DNA of 51,123 nt from Desulfocapsa sp. (GCA_022712975.1 JAFLJO010000109.1:1-51123), one strand, 5' to 3'; shown: positions 7,572-16,130, counted from the first letter of the stretch. The notes: generated by a model not told the origin, from the sequence alone. A program made the numbers and translations.

Positions 7572-9542
7572 GTGACTCCTTCACGGCTCCCCATGGAAAA
7601 ACAGGCTGAGCAGAAAAAAGTTCCTTTGGAAAATTCTGAAAAGATGCATCTGCATCCTATCACCCTTGCTTTCCGTAGAAACCAGAGTCATCTCGAAAGC
7701 GCATTTCTTGATGACTATTTCCGTGGTTCACTCACCATAGTCCGCATTGCCTGTTTAGCTGCTTCTCTGATCTATGGTCTCTTTGGCATTCTTGATATTT
7801 ATCTCTTTCCTGAAGAAAAAGGTACTTTCTGGCTGTTTCGTTACGCGATTTTCTGCCCATTAGCACTGGGTGTCTTTTTCTTTTCATTTTCTGCCCTGTT
7901 TAAAAAAGTAATGCAGCCTATCCTTAGCAGCCTGGGATTTCTGGCCGGGGCTGGTATTGTAATGATGATCGTTCTTGCACCACCTCCAGTGAGTTATTCC
8001 TATTATGCCGGGTTAATTCTTATTTTCATGGTGATATACACAAGTACGAAACTACGATTTATCTGGGCAAGTCCCACCTGCTTTTGTCTCATCGTTCTCT
8101 ATGAATATGCTGCCATTTACATGGTAGAAACGCCTGTCCTCATTCTCATTAGTAACAATTTTTTCTTTCTTGGAGCCAATCTAATAGGAATGATTTCCTG
8201 TTATTCCATAGAACATTATGCTCGCCGTGATTTTTTCATGAAAAGCCTACTCCATGAAGAACGGGAACGAGTGAAACATGCCCGGAGTATCCTGGAAGAA
8301 AGAGTTGTGGAACGAACATCACAACTTGTGGAGGCAAACTTTAAAATCACCAGAGAAATGAATGAACGGATACAGGCTGAAGAAGAAAAAAGACAGATTC
8401 AGGCACAACTGGTACGACACCAGAAGATGGAGTCATTAGGCCTTATGGCGGGTGGGGTTGCCCATGATCTCAACAATATCCTCTCGGGAATAATCAGTTA
8501 TCCTGAATTGATTCTTATGGATTTACCTGAGGACAGCAAGCTGAGGAAGCCCATTCAAACAATCCGGGAATCAGGGCTGAGAGCCGCTGCGGTGGTAACA
8601 GATCTTCTTACCGTTGCCCGTGGCGTAGCCAGCCAGTACGAGATTGTCTGCATCAACGATCTGATTAATAGCTATCTTTCCTCTCCTGAATATCGGGAAC
8701 AGGAATCTCTCTACCCGAAAATCTCAATGAACTTGAACCTTGAGGCTAATTTGCCAAACTGCAAATGTTCTCCTGTTCATATCCAGAAGGTTTTGATGAA
8801 TCTGGTAAACAACGCCTTTGAAGCCATTGAAATAACGGGAAGCATTACTCTCTCAACCACCAGACAACAGTTCACTACCCGGCATCCTGAGATTCCGTTG
8901 TTAGAAAAAGGTGACTACATTCTACTGCGGGTAAGCGATAGCGGCCCCGGTATACCTGCTGAATCCCTACAGCATATTTTCGAACCATTTTACACCAAAA
9001 AAGTGATTGGCAGAAGCGGTACAGGGCTGGGTCTGGCTGTAGTCTGGAATTCTGTGCTGGAACATAAGGGTACGGTTGAAGTCACAAGCGATGACAACGG
9101 TACCACATTCACCGTCTACCTTCCTGTCACCACAGAAGAAAAGGTAACTATTGCAGAAAGTGAAGCAGAAGATTTACGGGGAACTGCAAGCATCCTGGTG
9201 GTGGATGACGACAAACTGCAACGAGATATCAGCAGTAACATTCTCACAAAACTTGGTTATACGGTTCAAACAGCAGAAAGTGGTGAAAACGCCATTATGT
9301 ATCTACAAAATCATTCTGTTGATCTGGTACTTCTTGATATGCTTATGGAACCAGGTATAAATGGATACCAGACCTATAAAGAGATAAGTGAACTGCATCC
9401 CGGACAGAAAGCCATAATCGTCAGTGGCTTTTCTGAAAGCAATGACGTTAAAGCGACCCTTCGACTTGGAGCAAATGAATTTATAAAAAAACCCTACTCA
9501 ATCGAGCTACTCGGTCGCACAGTTAAAAAGGCGTTGCGGTGA
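7572..9542 (+). CDS. Membrane hybrid sensor histidine kinase with C-terminal receiver
   Basis: The 656-residue protein starts at GTG 7572 with an AAAGGA site upstream; ATG 7593 is an alternative. Residues about 45-215 contain roughly six hydrophobic spans with almost no periplasmic domain, followed by a coiled linker (about 225-275). The dimerisation box has phospho-acceptor GGVAHDLNN. The ATPase part has MNLVNNAFEAIE, VSDSGPGIPA and GTGLGLAVV. The receiver domain begins at ILVVDDDK, with the phospho-Asp in VLLDML and the conserved Lys in FIKKPYS. A multi-span sensor without a loop domain fits a membrane-soluble ligand. Together with the upstream PhcB-like methyltransferase it resembles PhcS-type quorum sensing. 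No separate DNA-binding response regulator is adjacent. Confidence 0.88.
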   Translation: MTPSRLPMEKQAEQKKVPLENSEKMHLHPITLAFRRNQSHLESAFLDDYFRGSLTIVRIACLAASLIYGLFGILDIYLFPEEKGTFWLFRYAIFCPLALGVFFFSFSALFKKVMQPILSSLGFLAGAGIVMMIVLAPPPVSYSYYAGLILIFMVIYTSTKLRFIWASPTCFCLIVLYEYAAIYMVETPVLILISNNFFFLGANLIGMISCYSIEHYARRDFFMKSLLHEERERVKHARSILEERVVERTSQLVEANFKITREMNERIQAEEEKRQIQAQLVRHQKMESLGLMAGGVAHDLNNILSGIISYPELILMDLPEDSKLRKPIQTIRESGLRAAAVVTDLLTVARGVASQYEIVCINDLINSYLSSPEYREQESLYPKISMNLNLEANLPNCKCSPVHIQKVLMNLVNNAFEAIEITGSITLSTTRQQFTTRHPEIPLLEKGDYILLRVSDSGPGIPAESLQHIFEPFYTKKVIGRSGTGLGLAVVWNSVLEHKGTVEVTSDDNGTTFTVYLPVTTEEKVTIAESEAEDLRGTASILVVDDDKLQRDISSNILTKLGYTVQTAESGENAIMYLQNHSVDLVLLDMLMEPGINGYQTYKEISELHPGQKAIIVSGFSESNDVKATLRLGANEFIKKPYSIELLGRTVKKALR

Positions 9543-9641
9543 CCCCCTTGTTTGCTCCTTTTAAGAAATTTCGTAACGACTCTCTGAGTAAAAAATAAAC
9601 AAAATAGTTTCAAGAGACTCTACTGTTGTAATTGCTCACGG

Positions 9642-9684
9642 AATGCCGACACCTAACACCTACTGCCCGCAGGGCATCATGTTC
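9642..9684 (+). repeat. Partial dispersed repeat (3' end only), tandem with copy B
   Basis: This diverged copy of the repeat's last 40 bases has ACACCTACTGCCCGCAGGGC followed by ATCATGTTC. It lies directly upstream of the full copy B, giving a head-to-tail pair. Confidence 0.6.
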
Positions 9685-9787
9685 ATGTATCGGAAAATCA
9701 AAGTTTCTGTAGGAGTTGTTCCTATGTTGCTTGCCGAAAACCGCATACCGAATACCGAATACCTTCTGCCCGCAGGGCAGTATGTTT
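9685..9787 (+). repeat. Dispersed ~100-bp repeat, copy B
   Basis: Full copy on the plus strand, from ATGTATCGGAAAATCAAAG to GCCCGCAGGGCAGTATGTT, with three ACCG[AC]AT-type heptamers. It ends about 30 bases before the FadL-like start codon, so the native upstream region of that gene may have been replaced. Confidence 0.85.
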
Positions 9788-9817
9788 ACATATACCCCTC
9801 ATCCGAGATGATCCACC

Positions 9818-11044
9818 ATGAAAAAACACTTACTCACTCTTTCCCTAGCAGGCGTATTAGGACTCGTTGCCACCCCGATCTTAGCTGGTGGAATCATCAA
9901 CAAACAAAATGCAAGTTCTGATTATTTCAGAACCCTGAACAGGCAAGCAGCAACAGACTATGCCGACATTGCTGTACACAATCCCGCCGGAATAATGAAA
10001 ATGAAAACCGGAAAATATCTTAAATTAGATGGTCAATACTTAGCCAAAGACTATTCAAACTCTATTCCAGGTGTTGGAAAACTGGGTCAGGATAAAAGTT
10101 CCATGGTTCCCGGTTTTTTTGCCATCTACAAAGAAGACAAATGGGCTGGTTACATCACAGCATCTCTTGTTGCTGGTGGTGGAAAAGTTGATTTCCAAAA
10201 TGGAAACGCCAGGTCTATTGCAATAACCAGCGGCCTTCTTGGTGTACCTTTCTCTGTTGCCGGCTCCTTTCCACAGCGGGTAGAGGCAAAAAGTATCTAT
10301 AGCGGATATACCATTGGTGGAGCATATGAAATAAACAATATATTCTCGGTATCCGCCGGACTCCGTTATGTCTCAGCGTATAAAAAATTTACACTCAGTG
10401 CCGATGGACTTCCTGGATTTGGCAATGCAGTAGCAGAGTTACGAGATGATGCTGATGGCTGGGGAGGAATTTTTGGAGTAAATATCAGCCCCAATGAGCA
10501 ATGGAACATTGGCTTTCGTTTTGAAACAGCCACTAAACTGAACTTTGAACTTGATGTGCGGCAAGGGGCAGCTTTACTGACACTTATGGGATATCAAGAT
10601 GGTCGGGAAGAGCGTGAAGACCTCCCTGGCCTGCTGGGAATAGGCGCATCCTATAAAATTATGGACAACCTCAAAGTAGATGCCAATTTCATCTACTACC
10701 TTGAAAAAGAAGCCACTTGGGAGACAGACTTTGATGGCGCTGGAAACAGTTATGACATAGGTGCATCTGCGGAATACCGGTTCAACAGGGAATGGATGGT
10801 CAGTGCCGGCTATCTCTACTCAAATCTAAAAATAGAAACTGATCAAATCATCAGCCTTCCGGAAGAAGCAAAACTTGACGCCCACACAGTCGGCATGGGT
10901 GGCGTCTGGAGCCCGACAGAAACCCTTGATTTCACCATGGGAGCCAGCAGACCATTCTATATTGGAAAAACAGACGCACAGGGAATAACATACGAAAAAG
11001 ATGTCTGGATTGTCTCGTGTGGATTGCAGTGGAAGTTTAGATAA
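9818..11044 (+). CDS. FadL/OmpP1-type outer-membrane transport protein
   Basis: The 408-residue protein has a signal peptide ending ATPILA-GG (cleavage near residue 23). It continues with an N-terminal segment containing QAATDYADIAVHNPAGIMKM, the NPAG motif of the FadL/TodX family. The rest is rich in alternating beta-strand segments and ends with an aromatic C-terminus (LQWKFR), as expected for an outer-membrane barrel. Family members pass long-chain fatty acids or other hydrophobic molecules through the outer membrane by lateral diffusion. Here it lies among acyl-lipid and putative fatty-acyl-signal genes, so export or uptake of such a molecule is plausible but unproven. It is preceded by repeat copy B, and the region after it is convergent with the LpxL-like gene. 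Confidence 0.85.
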   Translation: MKKHLLTLSLAGVLGLVATPILAGGIINKQNASSDYFRTLNRQAATDYADIAVHNPAGIMKMKTGKYLKLDGQYLAKDYSNSIPGVGKLGQDKSSMVPGFFAIYKEDKWAGYITASLVAGGGKVDFQNGNARSIAITSGLLGVPFSVAGSFPQRVEAKSIYSGYTIGGAYEINNIFSVSAGLRYVSAYKKFTLSADGLPGFGNAVAELRDDADGWGGIFGVNISPNEQWNIGFRFETATKLNFELDVRQGAALLTLMGYQDGREEREDLPGLLGIGASYKIMDNLKVDANFIYYLEKEATWETDFDGAGNSYDIGASAEYRFNREWMVSAGYLYSNLKIETDQIISLPEEAKLDAHTVGMGGVWSPTETLDFTMGASRPFYIGKTDAQGITYEKDVWIVSCGLQWKFR

Positions 11045-11152
11045 ACAGAAATATTTCGCTTAAAAAAACTGTTTACTTGTACTTGACCATTCCATTACTA
11101 ACTGACATCCCGAAAGAATACGTTTTTTATTGAATGGGTTTTATATGATCTG

Positions 11153-12022
11153 CTACAGGACAAAACGATCAAAATGATACCACTGCAAGGGATGTGCACG
11201 AAGCTCTTTCTCTAATAAATCAGCATATTGCTGAGCAGCTTCCTGTATAAGTTTTGTCCGGTCTTTTCTATTTTTAGGGTGAATATAAATGGGTTCCGCA
11301 AAACGAAACGTATATTTATTCTTCCCAACCCGGAAACTAAAAAAGCACAATATTGGAGCACCGGACACCATGGCAAAAATATAAGGTGCTTGGGGAAGCA
11401 CTGCTTTTCCCCCCATAAAATTCACCTGAATACTGCGTTGGTCACTGCGCCAGATGATATCGCCTGTCATGGAAACAATTCCACCATCCTGTAAAAATCG
11501 AATACCCTCCAATGCGTCAAATGGTGAGCCGCCATCCCGCGGGACACCTATTATTTTCACTCCGGAATCCTTCAGTTGTTCTTTCTGTAGAGCCTCCACG
11601 CCCTCTTTTTCTTTAATGCCCATATACAGAAGAATGTTCGATTGAGTTTGCTGCTGCCTCAAAAGGTGGGCAGCAATCTCCCAATTTCCAAAGTGAGACA
11701 TGAGCAGAATTGCACCCTTATGATGTTGTACTAACTCCAGTTTTTCCAAGCCATCTGATTGAAAAACTGTTTTCATGCCTTTGCCTGCAAGAAAACGATC
11801 ATAATGGATGGTAGTAAAATTCTGATACTGACGAAAAGTACACAATCTGTGGTGGAAACTACTTTTTTCAGGATAGAGGAGACGATAAAAGCGACGGCTC
11901 TCCCTCACGTTCTTTGAAAAAAGGAAATATCCGGCAGCAATACTTTTGGACGCAATGAAAAATATCCAGGAACCAATGTTTCCCGGTATTCGTTCAAGGA
12001 ATATGTACCAAAACCCTTTCAC
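11153..12022 (-). CDS. LpxL/HtrB-family lysophospholipid acyltransferase
   Basis: The 289-residue protein has an N-terminal hydrophobic anchor, the catalytic HX4E motif in SHFGNWE (His110, Glu115) and a later MTGDIIWRSDQ segment. This is the arrangement of lipid A secondary acyltransferases (LpxL/LpxM) and their relatives. These inner-membrane enzymes transfer an acyl chain from ACP. The start is a GTG at 12022, two bases after the glycosyltransferase stop, with GGAAA upstream, so it is the last gene of a DegV-fusion/GT2/acyltransferase operon. At 289 residues it is slightly shorter than E. coli LpxL. Relatives of this size are also found in aryl polyene and other specialised lipid clusters, so a lipid A role is not certain. 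Confidence 0.82.
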   Translation of the reverse strand: MKGFWYIFLERIPGNIGSWIFFIASKSIAAGYFLFSKNVRESRRFYRLLYPEKSSFHHRLCTFRQYQNFTTIHYDRFLAGKGMKTVFQSDGLEKLELVQHHKGAILLMSHFGNWEIAAHLLRQQQTQSNILLYMGIKEKEGVEALQKEQLKDSGVKIIGVPRDGGSPFDALEGIRFLQDGGIVSMTGDIIWRSDQRSIQVNFMGGKAVLPQAPYIFAMVSGAPILCFFSFRVGKNKYTFRFAEPIYIHPKNRKDRTKLIQEAAQQYADLLEKELRAHPLQWYHFDRFVL

Positions 12023-12024
12023 TT

Positions 12025-12738
12025 TTATTTCCGTCTGATATAAAAAAAGATACGCTTTAGAATAAGTCTGCTGAACGTGGCAGAGTTTCTTAAAGAATCT
12101 CTCCAGGGGTGAAAATGAGAAATACGCTCCTTCCCCTTCTGGTAAACCACCTGTACCGAAGTCTGAACAACTGGAATACCTTTTTGATTTGCGATTACAA
12201 GAACTTCCACTTCATACTCAAACCGCAAAGCACGTACATTAAGCGCAAGTACTTCCGGCAAAGGATACATTCTAAAACCGGACTGTGAATCATTTACTTG
12301 CGGACCGCCGGATACCCATACCCAGAAATTAGAGAAATCTCTGCCAAATCTGGAGGTCCAGGGGACATTTTCCCCATCCATTCCCTGACGTACTCCTACA
12401 ACAATGGGGCGATGGGCACCTTTCACAGCGTTAAGGAGATTTTCGATGTCCTCAGGTTTGTGCTGTCCGTCTGCATCAAGTGTTACAGCCCAGCGAGAGG
12501 ACTCGGCCGCCGCCTTAAAACCTGTTCGTAAAGCTGCACCCTTTCCCAAATTTTGTGCATGAGTGAGTACTGTAATACCTTCAATGGCAGAGAGAATTTC
12601 AGCCGTTCTGTCCGTTGATCCATCATCCACAACAAAAACAGGATATCCAAGAGCAGTGCTATCCCGCACTACATCGCTGATACGGGTTCCATGGTTATAT
12701 GTCGGAATAACGATGGCAACTTTGCTGCGATTCAGCAT
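12025..12738 (-). CDS. GT2 family glycosyltransferase (dolichyl-phosphate mannose synthase-like)
   Basis: From ATG 12738 the product is 237 residues. It has the GT-A signature VAIVIPTYNHG, the nucleotide-sugar motif FVVDDGSTD and the metal-binding segment TLDADGQH. These mark GT2 enzymes that use activated sugars, often with polyprenyl-phosphate or lipid acceptors. I chose this start over an upstream ATG at 12774 because GAGGAG lies nine bases before it and it overlaps the upstream stop as ATGCTGA, giving tight translational coupling. The LpxL-like acyltransferase follows immediately. A GT2 plus an acyltransferase suggests glycosylation and acylation of one lipid, which is inference. Confidence 0.85.
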   Translation of the reverse strand: MLNRSKVAIVIPTYNHGTRISDVVRDSTALGYPVFVVDDGSTDRTAEILSAIEGITVLTHAQNLGKGAALRTGFKAAAESSRWAVTLDADGQHKPEDIENLLNAVKGAHRPIVVGVRQGMDGENVPWTSRFGRDFSNFWVWVSGGPQVNDSQSGFRMYPLPEVLALNVRALRFEYEVEVLVIANQKGIPVVQTSVQVVYQKGKERISHFHPWRDSLRNSATFSRLILKRIFFYIRRK

Positions 12739-14462
12739 GCCGTCTCCTCGCATGATGCAAAGGCAATGCTCCAAGTTCCAGGCCCCATATGAACACCCGA
12801 TGTGAGTGAAAGGGGTACCAGTAGAATCTCTGCCTCTGGAATATGTGTGCGAATTTTCGGTTCAACAACCTCCCTCAACCATTCTTTATTATCCGTGTAC
12901 TGTAGCAGCACAAACAACGAAGCATCAGCATGGTGCCCAATCCTGGCACAGGCAAAATCAAGCTGGGCTTCCCGGTTTCGTACCACACCCATTTTGCGCA
13001 CCCCGTCAAAACCGGGACTGATAACAGGTTTCATATGCAAAAAATCTCCAAAAAACCCCTTTGTTTTAGATACACGTCCACCTGCCACCAAATGTTTCAA
13101 TTCATGGATAAAGACATACTCTTCAGCCTGCCGGGTGAGTTTTTCTGCATACTCATTAACATCTTCTGCACTTGCACCTGTTTCAGCATATCGAGCCGTA
13201 AGCAGAGCTATCACACCAAGCCTTCCAGATGCGGCACCCGTATCAATCACTGCAAACTGAGCATCAGGATCATTCTCCTTCTGCCAATCCACAGCAATTG
13301 AAAAATTCCCGGTAAAAGCGGAACCAGTACAAAGATACAGCACTTTTTCATACTGGTTTACAGCTGCCTGGTAATGAAGATGTCGTTCATGATTGGATGC
13401 CTGAGTTGTGGTCACACGCGTCCCGTTTTTCATAAGAACATAAAGTTGTTCAGGTGAAAACAGGCTTTCGGGTTTTGCCAGATCGTGGGTCAGAATATAA
13501 CTATCCAGCAAAATAATCCCATATATTCTGGCAAGTTTCAGGGGAATTGACCCTGCTGCATCACTCATTATTCTGACACGGTTTTTGGCGAAACTTTTCC
13601 GGATTCCCTCTCCAATCACTGAACTCATGGCCTCACCTGACCAGTCCTGCACATTACCAAGCAGAGAAAGTTTATCTCGTAACTTTTCAGGATTTCTGGT
13701 GTGGATATGTACTTTTACACCGGAATCGTCTGGAACAACTACAACACTGTTACCAAGGGCTGCCATTCTGCCAAGAAGTTCATCCGGATCACCATCAGTT
13801 GTAAGATGTGCCTCCACACAATATTCATCTGAGGTCGGTGGACGAAATGAAGAGTTGATGCAAAGAGTATCAGCAAACAGATCAGTTACTGGACATACTG
13901 CTGTCTTTTGTCCGGTAAGTTCCCCAAAAAAGCCATCAAAAAAACAGAACATTCCCAAAGCCCCGGCATCAACAACCCCGGCATCGGCAAGCTCCGACAA
14001 CTGCGTTTCTGTGGCTAGCACTGCTTTTTGCATGTGATCTCTAATTGTTACATAATCGAGAGCTGTTTCTCTTTCCTCCAAAAGCAACAAACAGAGTACA
14101 TCGAAGACTTCAAGCATGGTTCCGTGAGAGGGATTACCTATTGCCTTCCATGCCTGCTCCCTGCCCTTTTGGGCCGCCCCGGAAAATCCGTTTTCCATGG
14201 GGTGTAAAAACTCCCGGAAAAAAGCCACAGCAATATTACCGGAATTACCACGACCACTTAAGGCGAGTTGAGCTATAGCCGTTTCCAGGTTTGTACCGCA
14301 TTCCCGCAGAGGTGCAAGACTTACCCGCAGGTTCATCCCGGTATCACCATCCGCCACAGGAAAAACGTTGATACGGTCAAGGAGATCAGCCCAGGCAGTC
14401 AGGTTTTCATATCCGGCAATGGCTGCTGCCGCTATTTTGGGGGAAGATATTCTGTTTTTCAT
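12732..14462 (-). CDS. DhaL (DAK2)-DegV fusion, FakA/FakB-like fatty acid kinase candidate
   Basis: The 576-residue protein joins three parts. Residues about 10-190 are a DhaL/DAK2 nucleotide-binding domain with INVFPVADGDTGMN and SGRGNSGN. Residues about 205-290 match the FakA middle domain, with VVVPDDSGVKVHIHTRNP. Residues about 295-576 are a DegV/FakB lipid-binding domain starting RIMSDAAGSIP, with VTTTQAS. In Firmicutes FakA phosphorylates a fatty acid held by the separate protein FakB. Here kinase and carrier are one chain, with the C-terminal part of FakA replaced by the carrier. It heads an operon with a glycosyltransferase and an acyltransferase, so acyl-phosphate supply to lipid synthesis is a reasonable inference. 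Its 5' flank carries repeat copy C 59 bases upstream. Confidence 0.85.
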   Translation of the reverse strand: MKNRISSPKIAAAAIAGYENLTAWADLLDRINVFPVADGDTGMNLRVSLAPLRECGTNLETAIAQLALSGRGNSGNIAVAFFREFLHPMENGFSGAAQKGREQAWKAIGNPSHGTMLEVFDVLCLLLLEERETALDYVTIRDHMQKAVLATETQLSELADAGVVDAGALGMFCFFDGFFGELTGQKTAVCPVTDLFADTLCINSSFRPPTSDEYCVEAHLTTDGDPDELLGRMAALGNSVVVVPDDSGVKVHIHTRNPEKLRDKLSLLGNVQDWSGEAMSSVIGEGIRKSFAKNRVRIMSDAAGSIPLKLARIYGIILLDSYILTHDLAKPESLFSPEQLYVLMKNGTRVTTTQASNHERHLHYQAAVNQYEKVLYLCTGSAFTGNFSIAVDWQKENDPDAQFAVIDTGAASGRLGVIALLTARYAETGASAEDVNEYAEKLTRQAEEYVFIHELKHLVAGGRVSKTKGFFGDFLHMKPVISPGFDGVRKMGVVRNREAQLDFACARIGHHADASLFVLLQYTDNKEWLREVVEPKIRTHIPEAEILLVPLSLTSGVHMGPGTWSIAFASCEETAC

Positions 14463-14520
14463 TTATCAAACAACACTACCATAAATTGCTGCTCTCATCT
14501 GTACAGATTCATTTTCAATA

Positions 14521-14612
14521 TGATGCCCTGCGGGCAGAAGGTGTTCGGTATTCGGTTTTCGGCAAACAACATAGGAACAACTCCCACAGAAACTTTGATT
14601 TTCCGATACATG
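14521..14612 (-). repeat. Dispersed ~100-bp repeat, copy C
   Basis: This minus-strand copy has the same ends as copy A but only two heptamer units of the ACCGAAT type, so it is 6-7 bases shorter. It lies just upstream of the DhaL-DegV gene start and may overlap its promoter region. Confidence 0.85.
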
Positions 14613-14757
14613 AACAATATAAGCCATATCCCAACTTCCAGAAAAAACCAAGCTGACAATCGAATCATGAAGTTTTTCATGACACTTTCTTCAAAATTCT
14701 GATCACCTGACATCTTCTTGTGAGGCCAATTTACTTGTACTACATTCTATTATTACT

Positions 14758-14825
14758 CAGTGGTGTCCGGTTTGAATCCTGCAGAAAGATTCAAAACACT
14801 TCAACGTTCTAACCGGACACTACTG
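14758..14825. repeat. Nested inverted repeat, possible transposon-end relic
   Basis: The outer arms CAGTGGTGTCCGGTT (14758-14772) and AACCGGACACTACTG (14811-14825) pair over 15 bases with one mismatch. Inside lies a second pair, TTTGAATC and GATTCAAA. There is no reading frame inside and no T-run after it. It looks like two fused transposon ends or a very small non-autonomous element. Confidence 0.5.
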
Positions 14826-15103
14826 AATTTTACTCACATTTTCGTAACACTAGCGGAATAAATTCCGGAATCACCCCATGACCAGACAAGCTCTTTTTTC
14901 TACACACACCCTTCTTCGCTCAACAAGCTGTACAGGGTAGCGCAGGAGCCTAAGAGTGCCCCAGCCGTGAGACCGTCTCTAACGTTCTATACCATTGATT
15001 CGGATTATTTTCTCGTGAAGAGGCACCGGTTTAGATTTCAGCCTCCTTCCCCCTTTTGCATAGGAATAATTTTCTCTTGACAGAAATCAGAAAACATGGT
15101 TTG

Positions 15104-15130
15104 GTAACACGATTTTAAAATAGGTGTTAC
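15104..15130. promoter_or_regulatory. Candidate NikR operator (GTAACAC-N13-GTGTTAC), site 1
   Basis: A perfect 7-base inverted repeat, GTAACAC at 15104-15110 and GTGTTAC at 15124-15130, has a 13-base spacer. It lies upstream of the nikR remnant and cbiM. The identical half-sites and spacing recur at 23734-23760. Widely spaced inverted half-sites are typical of NikR, which is autoregulated in many bacteria. Confidence 0.55.
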
Positions 15131-15155
15131 ATGTCTCCCCCTCAACCCATATTCA

Positions 15156-15255
15156 CGTATCGGAAAGTCAAAGTTTCTGTGAGAATTGTTCCTATGTTGC
15201 TTGCCGAAAACCGCATACCGAATACCGAGTACCTTCTGCCCGCAGGGCATCATGT
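15156..15255 (+). repeat. Dispersed ~100-bp repeat, copy D
   Basis: Plus-strand copy from CGTATCGGAAAGTCAAAG to GCCCGCAGGGCATCATGTT. Its 3' end runs directly into the metal-site codons of the nikR remnant, so it marks the break point where the 5' part of nikR has been lost. The frame stays open through the repeat into those codons. Confidence 0.85.
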
Positions 15256-15393
15256 TCACATGGATCACGACAACTGCATGAGGTTATTATTGTCCGGGTT
15301 AAGGCCGGAGAGGTTCCGGAGCTGGCAAGAATCTTTCTTAAGACAAGAGGATTATTTTTTTATCTACCGGGAACACGAATTGTAAATTTGTAA
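15251..15393 (+). pseudogene. nikR: nikR remnant (C-terminal nickel-binding half, frameshifted)
   Basis: Translation from 15251 gives HVHMDHDNC, the nickel-site signature of NikR with the H-x-H-x5-C spacing of E. coli His87, His89 and Cys95. One base then appears to be missing, near 15280. In the next frame the sequence continues EVIIVRVKAGEVPELARI and reaches KTRG, matching the NikR C-terminal fold, to TAA at 15391-15393. The ribbon-helix-helix DNA-binding half is absent and its place is taken by repeat copy D. NikR represses nickel uptake genes when nickel is bound. Here it cannot be functional, though a candidate operator remains upstream and cbiM lies 15 bases downstream. A full nikR might exist elsewhere in the genome. 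Confidence 0.8.
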
Positions 15394-15408
15394 TACAGGA
15401 TAAGACTT

Positions 15409-16014
15409 ATGCACATCTCAGAAGGTATATTATCGGCTCCAGTATTAATCAGTGGTGGAGCCTTGACTGTGGTAGGTACCGCCATTGGCCTAAAGAGACT
15501 TGATTATGATCGGATTATGGGGGTGGCCATTCTGACGGCCACCTTTTTCGTGGCCTCCCTCATCCATGTCCCCCTGGGACCTGGCAGTGTTCACCTAATC
15601 TTCAATGGTCTGCTCGGGATGGTGCTGGGTTGGGCCTGCTTCCCGGCGATCCTGATAGCCCTGCTACTCCAGGCTATCATTTTCCAGTACGGCGGCATCG
15701 TGGTGCTGGGGGTTAACACATTCAACATGGCAGTTCCGGCTTTGCTCTGCTTCTACCTGTTACGACCTTGGCTAAAGAGGCCTAAATACCGGTCTGCAGC
15801 TGGATTTATCGGAGGATTTCTCTCCGTCTTCCTAACCTCCCTGCTCATGGGCTTGGCTCTGGCTCTGTCGGATACCGGTTTCCTGACTACAGCCAAGATT
15901 ATCGTAGCTGCCCACCTACCGGTGATGATCATCGAGGGTTTTATTACCATGTTCACTATCTCTTTCCTGGCTCGGGTTAAACCGGAAATTCTACAATTAG
16001 AACCTCGGAGTTAG
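15409..16014 (+). CDS. cbiM: CbiM/NikM-type cobalt or nickel ECF transporter substrate-specific component
   Basis: The 201-residue membrane protein begins MHISEG, the CbiM/NikM N-terminus in which His2 and nearby residues coordinate the metal, so this start is fixed by function. About six hydrophobic spans follow, with the family motifs HVPLGPGSVH, GWACFPAILIALLLQ and VNTFNMAVPAL. In CbiMNQO and NikMNQO systems this is the membrane component that binds Co2+ or Ni2+. No cbiN, cbiQ or cbiO is present in the window, so it either uses partners encoded elsewhere or works at low activity. The upstream nikR remnant suggests it once belonged to a nickel regulon. An AGGA site lies at a good distance. 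A truncated copy occurs at 19495. Confidence 0.88.
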   Translation: MHISEGILSAPVLISGGALTVVGTAIGLKRLDYDRIMGVAILTATFFVASLIHVPLGPGSVHLIFNGLLGMVLGWACFPAILIALLLQAIIFQYGGIVVLGVNTFNMAVPALLCFYLLRPWLKRPKYRSAAGFIGGFLSVFLTSLLMGLALALSDTGFLTTAKIIVAAHLPVMIIEGFITMFTISFLARVKPEILQLEPRS

Positions 16015-16130
16015 AAATGTCGATACTAAAAAGATATCTACAACCTTCTGCCTACTGGCCTCTGTCTTTTGTCTTTTATCTTTTATCGGTAGTGGGTCAA
16101 ATCTGTTGTCTTACCTAAATCACTAGCACA

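Larger units (their letters stand above)
14463..15103. other. Long non-coding stretch upstream of the nikR remnant
   Basis: This gap holds repeat copy C and the inverted repeat at 14758-14825. It also holds a single GTAACAC half-site at 14844-14850 and a small palindrome, CGGAATAAATTCCG, just after it. No intact gene, RNA gene or clear protein remnant was recognised in the rest, which looks like decayed intergenic DNA. Confidence 0.4.

Noticed and set aside
15038..15385. Open frames across repeat copy D that look like an 80-90 residue gene
   Set aside because: They are formed by the repeat plus the shifted nikR remnant; only the nikR part has a family match, so it is listed as a pseudogene.
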